Shown here: in pieces, positions 25,295 to 33,226 of the stretch
Layout of the letters: each line of letters opens with the position of its first letter
How positions within the stretch are numbered: position 1 is the first letter of the stretch
Source of the DNA: Chloroflexota bacterium
GTDB lineage: Bacteria > Chloroflexota > Dehalococcoidia > SM23-28-2 > RBG-16-64-32
Assembly (NCBI GenBank): GCA_022574655.1
Contig: JACZRQ010000018.1
Coordinates: 1 to 35,421 of the forward strand
Direction: 5' to 3'
Length of the DNA: 35,421 bases
The notes under the pieces: generated by a model
The model's database searches: none
What the model was told of the DNA's origin: nothing
What the model saw: only the letters and a program-made list of their open reading frames with translations
Position numbers and translations under genes: made by a program

Positions 25295-25848
25295 CGCCCT
25301 TCCCGCTCCGCTCTCTGCTGCAACCCCAGGGTGATCTTCTCCGTCGGCGACAGTGACGATACGTTCGGCTGGCGCCGCGTTGGCGATCCCGGCGGCACCC
25401 GCGCCGAGCGTTTCTCGGCTTCCGCGTCGTCCACGATCTTCTGTCGCAGTTCCCCGACCACCCGCTGCGCTGCCTCGAAGTCGCGTTCGATCTGCTCCAG
25501 CGAGTCGGATTGCGGTACCAGCTCCGCCGGTATCTCCGGCGCCGACGCCAGCCGCGTCTCCCGGTACTTCAGCGTCGCCTCCCGTAGTCGAGAGCGGGAC
25601 GTCTCCAGGTCGGTCCGGGTCTGCTCCAGCTCCTGACGGGCGCTCTCGCTCGCCGATTCCGCCTCCGTGATCCGGCTCCCGGCTACGTTCTCCGCCTCGC
25701 GCAGCCGTGCCAGCTCCGCCTCGCTGTCGGTGAGACGTTCCTGCAGCGTCGCCGCTCTCGCTTCCGCGTCGGCCGCGCTCGATTGCAGCGCCTCGATCTG
25801 CGATTGTGCTTCGGTTAGCTGCTCCTCGAAGTTGATGTCGTCTGGCAT
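25291..25848 (-). CDS. Phage scaffold-like coiled-coil protein
   Basis: A 185-residue, almost wholly helical protein. Residues 6-90 are a long coiled coil (QLTEAQSQIEALQSSAADAE, SESARQELEQTRTDLETSRS), then a Pro-containing hinge (SAPEIPAELVPQSD) and a short basic C-terminus (TEKITLGLQQRAEREGR). This size and layout, between portal and capsid, is that of scaffolding proteins that guide head assembly through a C-terminal capsid-binding helix. No protease domain is present. The ATG at 25848 follows GAAGGAGGCGCCC. It has its own promoter/operator and stands alone, isolated by plus-strand genes on both sides. Confidence 0.75.
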   Translation of the reverse strand: MPDDINFEEQLTEAQSQIEALQSSAADAEARAATLQERLTDSEAELARLREAENVAGSRITEAESASESARQELEQTRTDLETSRSRLREATLKYRETRLASAPEIPAELVPQSDSLEQIERDFEAAQRVVGELRQKIVDDAEAEKRSARVPPGSPTRRQPNVSSLSPTEKITLGLQQRAEREGR

Positions 25849-25880
25849 GGGCGCCTCCTTCTAGTCGTGTTGTGATCGTC

Positions 25881-25910
25881 AGAATAGAACAAATATTCTT
25901 ATCGTGACAA
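25881..25910 (-). promoter_or_regulatory. Promoter and LexA-like operator of the scaffold gene
   Basis: Minus strand: TTGTCA (25905-25910), 18-bp spacer, TATTCT (25881-25886). The palindrome AGAACAAATATTCT (plus, 25886-25899) occupies the spacer and shares the first base of the -10 box, as at 33166 and 19577. One arm base differs from GTTCT. Confidence 0.75.
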
Positions 25911-25927
25911 GGGTTATCTGTCACACA

Positions 25928-25955
25928 TTGACAAGTATCACCTTAGCGATAAGCT
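25928..25955 (+). promoter_or_regulatory. Possible promoter of the metzincin gene
   Basis: TTGACA (25928-25933), a 16-bp spacer and TAAGCT (25950-25955), divergent from the scaffold promoter. The -35 is perfect but the -10 is weak. Confidence 0.4.
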
Positions 25956-26005
25956 GTTATACGCTCGTTCATCGCGCATGGACAACGGTCGATCGGAGGT
26001 CGGTC

Positions 26006-29000
26006 ATGCTCGAATCGCGTCTCAGGCCCGCAGGAATGGCGATCGCGACGATTTTGCTCGTGACGCTGGTCTCGCTGGCCATCGCCACAGGCTTGCCTCG
26101 CGGCGGCCCCCCAGCCGGAGCGCAGGGCGTCCCTTGCGAGAGTCCCAACCAGGACTCCAACACCGGAATGACGTTCGATCCAGACTCCGCGCCGCCGGAT
26201 GCGCCGGTCGCTGCAAACCTCACGGATCTTCCCAGCTCTGGTGAGGTCCGTAACTGGGCGCTGATGTGGGACTGGAGCGGCACGCCCGGCGACGATATCA
26301 TCGCGCAGGGTGAGATACCGGCGTCGTCAACCGCCTATGCCGCCGGGTTCACAGTGCCCTCCGACGCTACGCCCGGAACGCACGATGTCACCTTCTGCTA
26401 CCAGCATCCCGTCATACCCCAGTCGGTGGGCGACCCGTGGTTCCGCGCCGATGCGGAGTTCACCGTGGAGGCTGGACCGCCGACGCCTACACCATCACCC
26501 ACGCCGACGCCGGCGCCTCCACTGGCGATCCCCGGGTTGGTCGCCATTCCGCTCGTGCCGACACCGCCTTCAGGATTGCAGGTGCTGCCGCCGCCGCTGT
26601 TGGACCTCAGCATCTTTGGCATCGAGATCACGCAGGCGATTCAGTGCTTCAACCCGTCTGATGGGCTTAAGGACTGTCCGGACAACTCGTTGCCGGTCGC
26701 GCTCGAAAAGAGCACGGTCGCGCGGACTTACCTCCGTGCCTCAGACATTCCGCTGCCGTTTGAGCTTGCGGGTGTCCCGGTCAGGTTGCATCTGATGGGC
26801 GGCGGCCAGGAGGTGACGCTAGACTCCCACGGGATCGCGATCGCGAACTCCTTGATCGAGCAGGGATCGAGCGGCAGCGCTGACTTCTGGTTCCGAATCA
26901 AGGCGAACAACGACTTCCCGGTCTCGTTCTACGCGGAAGTAGATCCCGACAACACCATCGTGGAGACGAACGAAAATAACAACCGCTTCCCGCCATCGGG
27001 CACGATCGATATGGTCTTCCAGAAGACCGAAGACCAGAACATCGTCGGCTGGCGGATGCGCTATCATCCCCCCGGATTCGATGGAAACCAGTACGCCGGC
27101 GGCTGGGGGGTCGACGGTGGTGGCGCCGAGTATCTGGAGGCGATCTGGCCCGTGCGCAGCGGTCACGGCGTCGACTACTCGATCAAGAGCGGCTACCTCA
27201 ACCGGACGACCGAGATCACCTTCGAGAACAGTGGCAAGATCCTGGATCTCGTGAACTACCAGTGGGTCATGCAGAACTTGTTCTGGATCGTTTACGGCAA
27301 GGGGGACCTCACCGGCGCTGACCAGGTCTTCGTCTGGACGCCGAACGACCACTACGTTCGCGGTAGGTCGAACCCGATGTACATCGGCGGCATCGCCAAA
27401 GCCGCGCTCGGTACCGATAAACCGGGGACTAGCATCGACGATCCCGGGTACGGCGCCGTGAACTTCGCTCATGAGGTGACACACAACCGCGAGGTCAAGC
27501 ATACGGCCACCGGCGCTACCTGCCAGGGGAACGACAGCTCCGACAGTTCCTCTGCGACAGACCCCGACTGGCCGTACGCCAACGCCTCGATCCAGGAGTT
27601 CGGATACAACCCGGACACCGGCAAGATATTCGACCCGGACGACTCCAACGACGTCATGTCCTACTGCTACGGCGGCGACAAAACGGACAATGCCTGGATA
27701 TCACCGTTCCACTGGCAGAAGCTGTTCGACTCTTTCGACACATCGAGTCTGTCTCAGCCGGGGGCAATCTCCCCGTCGTCGGCGGACCGTTCGCTCGCCG
27801 TCACCGTGACCGTCGACAACCCGGACGTCCCGGGTGACGCCGGCAGCAGCTTCGGCGACCTTTACCTCGCGGAGGCGGGCGTCGAGATCGCGCCGCCGCC
27901 TGGACCCTGGTCCGTCGAACTCCGTAACGGCGGCACCGTCCTCGGCAGCCGTACGTTCGACGCCAACTTCGGGCCGCCTGACACGCCTACCCCGCCGGGC
28001 ATCGAACCACAGCCGGACGACGAGCCACGCCCTGAAGCCGGGGTGTCGTTCATCATGCCCTGGGCCGAAGGAGCGACCTCCGTCGCCCTCGTTCACAACG
28101 GCCAGACGCTCGACGAAGTTACCGTATCCGCAAACTCGCCGACAGTGGCGTTCACGAACCCCGCCGGCCCGGAGACCTGGGCGGACGGCTCCACGCATAC
28201 GCTCTCCTGGCAGGGTAGCGACACCGACGGCGATGACCTATCGTATTCCCTCATTTACAGCACCGACGGAGACTTCTGGGAGATTATCGCCGCCGGGCTG
28301 ACGGACAGCTCGTATGACGTTGAGACTGATTCGCTCGCCGGTAGTGATGCGGCGACGTTCCGGGTGGTCGCCACCGACGGCATCAACATCGGCTCAGATG
28401 AGACGCCGCCGATCACTGTCCCGAACAAGCCGCCGTTCGTAGTGATCACCACCCCAGAGAACGGCACCGTCGTCATCCCGGGCGGCCTCGTCGTCCTCTC
28501 GGGCAGCGCGGTCGACCTCGAAGAAGGTAGCCTACCCGACGACTCCTACGAGTGGTCGAGCGACCTCGATGGCGATCTCGGTACGGGTGCGTCCCTTCCG
28601 CTCACGAGTCTGTCCAACGGTCTGCACACGATCATCCTCACCGCGACAGACTCCGGCGGCGAGTCGGCCTCTGAGAGCGTTCAGGTCTTGGTCGCCGTTC
28701 CCGCCATCATCGACTTCCAGCCGGACGCTGTTTCACCGGGCGGTGATCCGCCGGACGTAACCGTGATGATTGTCCTGCCGTTCGGCTACCCGACCGACAC
28801 CATCGACCTCGACTCCCTCCAGATGATCGTGGGTGAAACCGTCCTCGATCCGACGAGCGCAACTATCTTGGGCGACACCGATTCCGATGGCCTCATCGAG
28901 TTGGAACTCACGTTCAACGGCGGCGACGTTCGGGACGCGCTGCCCGGAGGCACGGGACCGGCCAGCGTGACGGTAATGGGTGAGCTGGAGAACGGAACGC

Positions 29001-29362
29001 CGCTCCAAGGCAGCGACACCGTCAGCCAGCTCGTGCCCGGCGATGTCGACTGCGACGGCGATTCCGACGCAGTCGACGCCCTGCAAGTCCTGCGCGTCGG
29101 CGCTGGTTTGCCCGCTGATGCCGACTGCATCGCCGCGGCAGACGTCGACTGTGATGGTGACGAGGACGCCGTGGATGCCCTGAACATCTTGCGTGCCAAC
29201 GCTGGTTTGTCCGTGAACAAGCCCGAAGACTGCCCGGCCATCGGCGGCGCGGCGGCTGCTTCGAGCGGCTTCGGGTTGCCGGCACTGCCCTCATTCCTCT
29301 GGCTGAGTGTCGTCTTCGTGGTTCCCGCATTCGTCGTAACCAGACGGCGCATGTTGCGCTAA
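26006..29362 (+). CDS. Secreted metzincin-type zinc metalloprotease with CARDB, Ig-like and dockerin domains
   Basis: A 1118-residue surface protein. A signal segment (about 10-35) and a Pro/Thr linker (about 155-175) precede a CARDB-like domain (about 200-330, VDPDNTIVETNENNN). The protease zone has HEVTHNREVKH (His 489, 493, 499 and Glu 490; zinc ligands and base) and DVMSYC at about 549-554, a Met-turn candidate, which fits metzincins. Ig/PKD-type domains follow (TLSWQGSDTDGDDLSYSLIY, and PFVVITTPENGTVVIPGG). A dockerin pair (GDVDCDGDSDAVDALQVLR, DVDCDGDEDAVDALNILR) comes next, then a C-terminal membrane helix with RRR. It may sit on the cell surface and be held by the membrane helix. The start at 26006 has GGAGGT upstream. 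Confidence 0.88.
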   Translation: MLESRLRPAGMAIATILLVTLVSLAIATGLPRGGPPAGAQGVPCESPNQDSNTGMTFDPDSAPPDAPVAANLTDLPSSGEVRNWALMWDWSGTPGDDIIAQGEIPASSTAYAAGFTVPSDATPGTHDVTFCYQHPVIPQSVGDPWFRADAEFTVEAGPPTPTPSPTPTPAPPLAIPGLVAIPLVPTPPSGLQVLPPPLLDLSIFGIEITQAIQCFNPSDGLKDCPDNSLPVALEKSTVARTYLRASDIPLPFELAGVPVRLHLMGGGQEVTLDSHGIAIANSLIEQGSSGSADFWFRIKANNDFPVSFYAEVDPDNTIVETNENNNRFPPSGTIDMVFQKTEDQNIVGWRMRYHPPGFDGNQYAGGWGVDGGGAEYLEAIWPVRSGHGVDYSIKSGYLNRTTEITFENSGKILDLVNYQWVMQNLFWIVYGKGDLTGADQVFVWTPNDHYVRGRSNPMYIGGIAKAALGTDKPGTSIDDPGYGAVNFAHEVTHNREVKHTATGATCQGNDSSDSSSATDPDWPYANASIQEFGYNPDTGKIFDPDDSNDVMSYCYGGDKTDNAWISPFHWQKLFDSFDTSSLSQPGAISPSSADRSLAVTVTVDNPDVPGDAGSSFGDLYLAEAGVEIAPPPGPWSVELRNGGTVLGSRTFDANFGPPDTPTPPGIEPQPDDEPRPEAGVSFIMPWAEGATSVALVHNGQTLDEVTVSANSPTVAFTNPAGPETWADGSTHTLSWQGSDTDGDDLSYSLIYSTDGDFWEIIAAGLTDSSYDVETDSLAGSDAATFRVVATDGINIGSDETPPITVPNKPPFVVITTPENGTVVIPGGLVVLSGSAVDLEEGSLPDDSYEWSSDLDGDLGTGASLPLTSLSNGLHTIILTATDSGGESASESVQVLVAVPAIIDFQPDAVSPGGDPPDVTVMIVLPFGYPTDTIDLDSLQMIVGETVLDPTSATILGDTDSDGLIELELTFNGGDVRDALPGGTGPASVTVMGELENGTPLQGSDTVSQLVPGDVDCDGDSDAVDALQVLRVGAGLPADADCIAAADVDCDGDEDAVDALNILRANAGLSVNKPEDCPAIGGAAAASSGFGLPALPSFLWLSVVFVVPAFVVTRRRMLR

Positions 29363-29378
29363 GAAGGTAGCACCTGCG

Positions 29379-29410
29379 ACAAAGGGCGGCCGTCGCAGGC
29401 CGCCCTTTGT
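29379..29410. terminator. Bidirectional terminator between the metzincin and portal genes
   Basis: ACAAAGGGCGGCC, a 6-base loop and GGCCGCCCTTTGT form a perfect 13-bp stem between convergent genes. Only a short run of T follows on either strand. Confidence 0.8.
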
Positions 29411-29446
29411 CATATCTTCGCTTCTTCCCGCCCGGTTGAGGTGTCG

Positions 29447-30841
29447 CTAGGACTTGACAGCGATGGCGTCCGACTCCTCTTGCCAGCGGCTCCACTCGAC
29501 ATCCGGATCCGCCACGTCCAGCAAACCCGCCGCCGTTCGGCGCGAGTGGATGCCTGCCTTCACGAGGCGCGCCTCGTCCTGCACCAGCCGCGAGCGGTCT
29601 TGAGGCAAGACGGGACCCCAAACGACCCGCGACCGATAAGCCTGTCCTGAGCTGCGTCGAAGGGCCTGTCCTAAGCCCGTTCGAGGGGGGGCGAACGTCT
29701 CGCCGGTCTGCTGCTCCAGGATACGCAAGATCATCTCGTTGCGGCGTCTGAACGCAACGCCGCGGATCAGCCGTTTCCGCTGCACTTTCTTCACCAGCGG
29801 ATCAAGCTCCATCTGCAGCGCGACACCGGACAGCGCCTGCCTCGTCTCGCCGAACGCGCTTCGTGGCACCTCCGCCAGGTCGTGCAGCGCCCGCAGCACG
29901 AGGTTCGCGTAGTCGATGTGCAGGCTGACCCCGCCACCCTGCAGCAGGTCGAGCAGATACGCGCGCGCCTTCTCCGGGATCTCCCACACCGCACCCGGCT
30001 GCACCGCGATGTCCTCGGCGTCCGTGACGTTCTCGAGGACCGCGATTGGGTTTCCCGATAGCTCAAGGATCATCGATAGCTGCGAGACCACGCGGTTTAG
30101 CTCACGCAGTGGTTCCTTCAAGTTCGCCAGATCGGAGACGCCCCAGAACTGCTTCGGCTCGCGCATGTTCGGGTAAACGACAAACGGTATGAATCCGTAG
30201 GGGTTCGGCCGTTCGTCGATCAGCCCCTCGTCCAACCAAAGCTCGAAACTCTCGTCCGTCCACACCTCGACGACGGTGTAGGATGCCTTGTGTGTCGGCA
30301 CGGGCCCGTACAGGCGCTCGGCCTCCTCCCGCGTCAGGTCGTAGCGCGAGGCCACCCGCCAGACGTGCGACGGATCGTCCCCGGCCCATGACACGAACAA
30401 CCCCTGTACGTCCGGCGCTGTCACCCGCACTCGCTCCTCGGACGCGTCCCAGATCACCTTGTACGCTGCGTCTCCCAGCACCGAGCAGTCGATCTCGTTG
30501 TCGAAGTCCAACTGTTCGAGGTGATTCGACTCGTAGACGTCTCTCAGTGCCGCCTCCGCCCGCCGTGCTCGCTCGGCGGATCCCTCTTCCTCATCGATCG
30601 GGTCGACGACGAACGAGACTCCTGACATCGCGTACGATGCCGTCTTCTCTATGACGGCCTTCGCATAGTTGAAGGTGAGCCGGCGGTCCCGCCTCCGTCG
30701 CGGCTCGCTCCACTGGTTACCTTGATAGAAGTCAAGGTTCTCTCTATACAGGCGCAGCCGTTCGGAATCGGCTCGCTCCAACTCTTGCGGGATCGGCGTC
30801 GATCCCGTCGTTTCCGGCGACGTTAGCACCGTCGCTACCAT
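29447..30841 (-). CDS. Phage portal protein (SPP1 gp6-like)
   Basis: A 464-residue protein that would form the dodecameric channel at one vertex of the head. Typical SPP1-type features are YQGNQW, the helix-strand clip region NYAKAVIEKTASYAMSGVSF, GDAAYKVIWD, YGFIPFVVYPN, FWGVSDLANLKEPLRELNRV, and HIDYANLVLRALHDLAEVPRSAFGE. A segment at about 385-400 (GLGQALRRSSGQAYRSR) is encoded by two imperfect 24-bp repeats and looks inserted in frame, in a loop before the C-terminal part. The start at 30841 follows AGAGGAGGTCAAT. It lies in the xhlA-terL-HTH block. Confidence 0.9.
   Translation of the reverse strand: MVATVLTSPETTGSTPIPQELERADSERLRLYRENLDFYQGNQWSEPRRRRDRRLTFNYAKAVIEKTASYAMSGVSFVVDPIDEEEGSAERARRAEAALRDVYESNHLEQLDFDNEIDCSVLGDAAYKVIWDASEERVRVTAPDVQGLFVSWAGDDPSHVWRVASRYDLTREEAERLYGPVPTHKASYTVVEVWTDESFELWLDEGLIDERPNPYGFIPFVVYPNMREPKQFWGVSDLANLKEPLRELNRVVSQLSMILELSGNPIAVLENVTDAEDIAVQPGAVWEIPEKARAYLLDLLQGGGVSLHIDYANLVLRALHDLAEVPRSAFGETRQALSGVALQMELDPLVKKVQRKRLIRGVAFRRRNEMILRILEQQTGETFAPPRTGLGQALRRSSGQAYRSRVVWGPVLPQDRSRLVQDEARLVKAGIHSRRTAAGLLDVADPDVEWSRWQEESDAIAVKS
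29641..29687. repeat. Two tandem imperfect repeats inside the portal gene
   Basis: Unit 1 is 29641-29664 and unit 2 is 29665-29687. Both begin CCTGTCCT and share AGC, GTCGA/TTCGA and GGG blocks. The sequence resembles a widely dispersed small repeat of Chloroflexota genomes, which is a recollection rather than a search result. Confidence 0.6.
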
Positions 30842-30891
30842 ATTGACCTCCTCTAGTCTGGATCGGGGCGATCTGCGAGGTTCGTCTCGGG

Positions 30892-31011
30892 CTACGGAAC
30901 GTACGTGAAGATCAGCCAGATGGCCGCGCTCGTCAACGCCAGGTATCCCAGCGTGTGAAGCGCCGTTCCGATGACGCTACGCGCAACGCGACTCGATTCG
31001 CTCCTTATCAT
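30892..31011 (-). CDS. Small single-pass membrane protein
   Basis: A 39-residue ORF (start ATG 31011) with one transmembrane helix: HTLGYLALTSAAIWLIFTYV after a short basic N-terminus. It overlaps the end of the HTH gene in another frame and precedes the portal gene, so it may be a small holin-like or accessory protein. No ribosome site is visible and the ORF could be fortuitous. Confidence 0.35.
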   Translation of the reverse strand: MIRSESSRVARSVIGTALHTLGYLALTSAAIWLIFTYVP

Positions 31012-31438
31012 CACGACCCGGGCGCCGCGACGGGGTCGGGGCGCGTATCGGCGTGACCGTCCGGCTCTGTTGTGCCGCCTTGCGACTCCCGAGGACCCGG
31101 AATACGGTCCTTCTAGATATCCTGTACTGGCCTGCGAGTTCATCAACTGAAGCTCCTTTCCTGCGTAGCGACACTATCTGCCGGTCTCGGTACTCGTTCA
31201 GGAGCGCCCGCAGCCCTCCCGGCTCCTCGTAACGGCAGCGCGGCAGCGGGCACGTCAGGCAATTCGAGTGCACGTCGCACCCCTTGTCCCGATACCGCGT
31301 GTACTCTGGCAGCGCGTCCGATCGCATCCTCTTGCGCGCCGGCCCCAATCCTGGCGGAGCCGGAGGCGCCACGGTTCCGATCTGTAGCGCCGATGTTGCG
31401 GCTGCTGCTGGCATGGTTGCCCCCTTTCCTGAGTCCAT
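30977..31438 (-). CDS. Cys4 and helix-turn-helix protein of the phage block
   Basis: A 153-residue basic protein. Residues 54-68 (CDVHSNCLTCPLPRC) have four Cys that could bind zinc. Next comes a resolvase-type helix-turn-helix (VSLRRKGASVDELAGQYRIS and RRTVFRVLG, about 89-117) followed by a basic tail. The fold suggests DNA binding: a regulator, or a small-terminase-like DNA-recognition subunit, since it lies right after terL and no other small terminase candidate is present. This is inference. The ATG at 31438 has AGGAG nine bases upstream, inside the terL end; an internal ATG at 31414 has AGGAAAGGGGG before it and could also be used. Confidence 0.7.
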   Translation of the reverse strand: MDSGKGATMPAAAATSALQIGTVAPPAPPGLGPARKRMRSDALPEYTRYRDKGCDVHSNCLTCPLPRCRYEEPGGLRALLNEYRDRQIVSLRRKGASVDELAGQYRISRRTVFRVLGSRKAAQQSRTVTPIRAPTPSRRPGRDDKERIESRCA

Positions 31439-31444
31439 GGGTGG

Positions 31445-32881
31445 TTACTCCTGGATCCGCCCGCGCGCTATTCGTGGGCGAGCGTCCAGATTTCCTCCGG
31501 CATCTACGGCCATTGCTAGGCTCATCAGGTAGTCGTCGTGGCCGTCAGATGGATCGACGAAGAAGTTAATCTGTCGCGACGGTCGATAGTTCGCGCGCGC
31601 CGTCTCCATCTCGCACCAGAACTCCGCATACTCACTTGAACCGTCTGCTGCGTACACCTTTAAGCGGCCACCGTTCACTGCCGCGAGTAGTCCGTAGCCG
31701 AGCCGCGATTTCGAGTCGGCGCTGAACTTGAGCGCCTGCACGACATCCGTACCCAGCGCTCCTGCCAGCAGCCTCGCCATCGTTTCGCCCAGGCCAGTCG
31801 CGTCGACGACCACTCGTTTCGCCTGCCAGACGTTCTTCAGCAGGTCGGCGAGGCGTGCGAATAGCGCGTCGTGCGCAGTGCCGGAGTGCTTTACGTGCTC
31901 CACAACCTCCAGCCGCGGTTCCTGGACGATGGCGTCGGCTGTTGGTGATACCACGCGGGCGATCGTGAGGATCGTAGCGTCGTGCTGAGTGTTGGCATTG
32001 CCGTGCCAGTCTTGACCGCCGAGATCGAGTCCCGCGACGTATGTTTCGCCGGCGCTCGGTGTGTGTCGTCTCTGGTGTCGCCCCTGCAACTGCGCTCGTT
32101 GGCCGCCGCTGAAAAGACGGCCCTTCCCGGCGATCGTCTTCAGCGCGTACTGCGTGCGGAAGAGGGGATGGTCATCGCCCAGTCGCGCGCGTTCGCTCTC
32201 AACGTATCTGGCGTAAGCCGGATTCGCCTCTGCCGCCTGCGTCCAGTCGGCGCTGAAGTGCCGCTGGACCCCATCGTGCCGTTGTAGGTCGAGATTGTGC
32301 TGGGCCGCGCGCTCGAGCAGCGTCGAGTCGTCCCATGGTGTTCCGTAGAAGACCGTCGTCGCACCTGTCGACGACGCCATTGGCCGGAACTCCCGCTCGA
32401 ACTTCTCGATCTCGACGTCCTGTGCTTCGTCTACCTCCAGGAGAAGGCCAGCGGTGTGTCCCACGACGTTAGCGGTTGGCTCCGCCGACAGGAACAGCAT
32501 CCTAGCCTGACCGAGACGCACGCTACGGCCTTGATCTCGCGTCGCGACTGACTGCAGGCCCGCTTGCACCACGTGGCTCCAGAGCCGTCGCAGGCTCACT
32601 TTGCCTTGAGGATCGAACGTCGGTGCACACTTGATGCCCTCCACCGGGCGGCGCGCGTGCTTCAGGAGGAGGAACAGCTCGATCTGCGCCGAAAGTTCGT
32701 TCTTCCCGGCCTGGCGGGCCATCACGACGGTGAACGTCAGGCCTCGGCCGTTCATCACCGAGTCGACGATCGCTTGGCCGGCTTCCGCCTGGTAGGCGCG
32801 AAGGGCCGGTAGCTGGGGCGTCCGGGCGAACGCCTCCGCTGCGTCGATGTCTGTCTTGAGTGCTGTTGGTGTTAGTGACAT
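31445..32881 (-). CDS. Phage terminase large subunit
   Basis: A 478-residue packaging motor. The ATPase half has a Walker A-like ARQAGKNE (55-62) and Walker B LLLEVDEAQD (147-154), with coupling motif FYGTPW. The nuclease half has GLDLGGQD (Asp 286), VVVDATGLGE (Asp 360) and DGHDDYLMSLA (Asp 449/450), which together form the metal site of an RNase H-like nuclease. All key residues are present, so it appears active. It cuts and pumps DNA into the prohead. It lies 20 bases after the XhlA-like gene and seven before the HTH gene, in the same operon. Confidence 0.93.
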   Translation of the reverse strand: MSLTPTALKTDIDAAEAFARTPQLPALRAYQAEAGQAIVDSVMNGRGLTFTVVMARQAGKNELSAQIELFLLLKHARRPVEGIKCAPTFDPQGKVSLRRLWSHVVQAGLQSVATRDQGRSVRLGQARMLFLSAEPTANVVGHTAGLLLEVDEAQDVEIEKFEREFRPMASSTGATTVFYGTPWDDSTLLERAAQHNLDLQRHDGVQRHFSADWTQAAEANPAYARYVESERARLGDDHPLFRTQYALKTIAGKGRLFSGGQRAQLQGRHQRRHTPSAGETYVAGLDLGGQDWHGNANTQHDATILTIARVVSPTADAIVQEPRLEVVEHVKHSGTAHDALFARLADLLKNVWQAKRVVVDATGLGETMARLLAGALGTDVVQALKFSADSKSRLGYGLLAAVNGGRLKVYAADGSSEYAEFWCEMETARANYRPSRQINFFVDPSDGHDDYLMSLAMAVDAGGNLDARPRIARGRIQE

Positions 32882-32901
32882 TCGTTCGTTCTCGTCCTGC
32901 C

Positions 32902-33141
32902 CTACTGCGCCAGCTTCAGGACCACCTGCGTGATCACCGCTCCGATGACGACGAAGATCAGTCCGGTGATGCGCCCCCGCAGCTCGCCAACGTCGCGCTC
33001 AAGCCCCGTGAGACGCTCCTCAACCGAGGCACGAAACGCCGCTGCTGAGATGCGGCTTGCGACCAAAGTCGTGTCATCGGCCTCGTCTGCCTTGCGGAAT
33101 CTGTGGACTGCTCGTTCGATTTGACCTGTCATGGAGAACAT
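32902..33141 (-). CDS. XhlA-like small coiled-coil membrane protein
   Basis: A 79-residue protein with an amphipathic helix (ASVEERLTGLERDVGELRGR, about 39-58) and a C-terminal transmembrane helix (ITGLIFVVIGAVITQVVLKL). The pair resembles hemolysin XhlA/holin-associated proteins of phages such as PBSX, which act in cell lysis or release. No endolysin is nearby. It is the first gene after the strong promoter/operator, so it may be produced earliest. No ribosome site is clear, and the start may be ATG 33141 or 33132. Confidence 0.75.
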   Translation of the reverse strand: MFSMTGQIERAVHRFRKADEADDTTLVASRISAAAFRASVEERLTGLERDVGELRGRITGLIFVVIGAVITQVVLKLAQ

Positions 33142-33165
33142 GCGTGCGAAACATCTGTGCGACTG

Positions 33166-33194
33166 ATAATAGAACGGACGTTCTGAGGTGTCAA
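33166..33194 (-). promoter_or_regulatory. Strong promoter with LexA-like operator for the terminase operon
   Basis: Minus strand: a perfect TTGACA (33189-33194), 17-bp spacer and TATTAT (33166-33171). The palindrome AGAACGGACGTTCT (33171-33184) sits in the spacer with perfect arms AGAAC/GTTCT and a GAAC-N4-GTTC core, matching the Gram-positive-type SOS box. A repressor here would block RNA polymerase. Confidence 0.85.
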
Positions 33195-33212
33195 GTGTTT
33201 TCGGGCGGAAAT

Positions 33213-33226
33213 AGAACGAATTTTCT
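33213..33226. promoter_or_regulatory. Second LexA-like operator, 42 bp upstream
   Basis: AGAACGAATTTTCT, 42 bp (about four DNA turns) from the first operator, so two repressors could sit on one face. A weak TATTTC lies in the same register; its -35 (ACCGTT) is poor, so it may be auxiliary. Confidence 0.6.

Noticed and set aside
21566-29362. Cellulosome
   Set aside because: Dockerin-type repeats are present but there is no cohesin or glycoside hydrolase module in the window.
13238-33141. Intact inducible prophage
   Set aside because: No integrase, att repeats, replication, lysin, tape measure or tail-tube genes, and host-like genes split the structural block.
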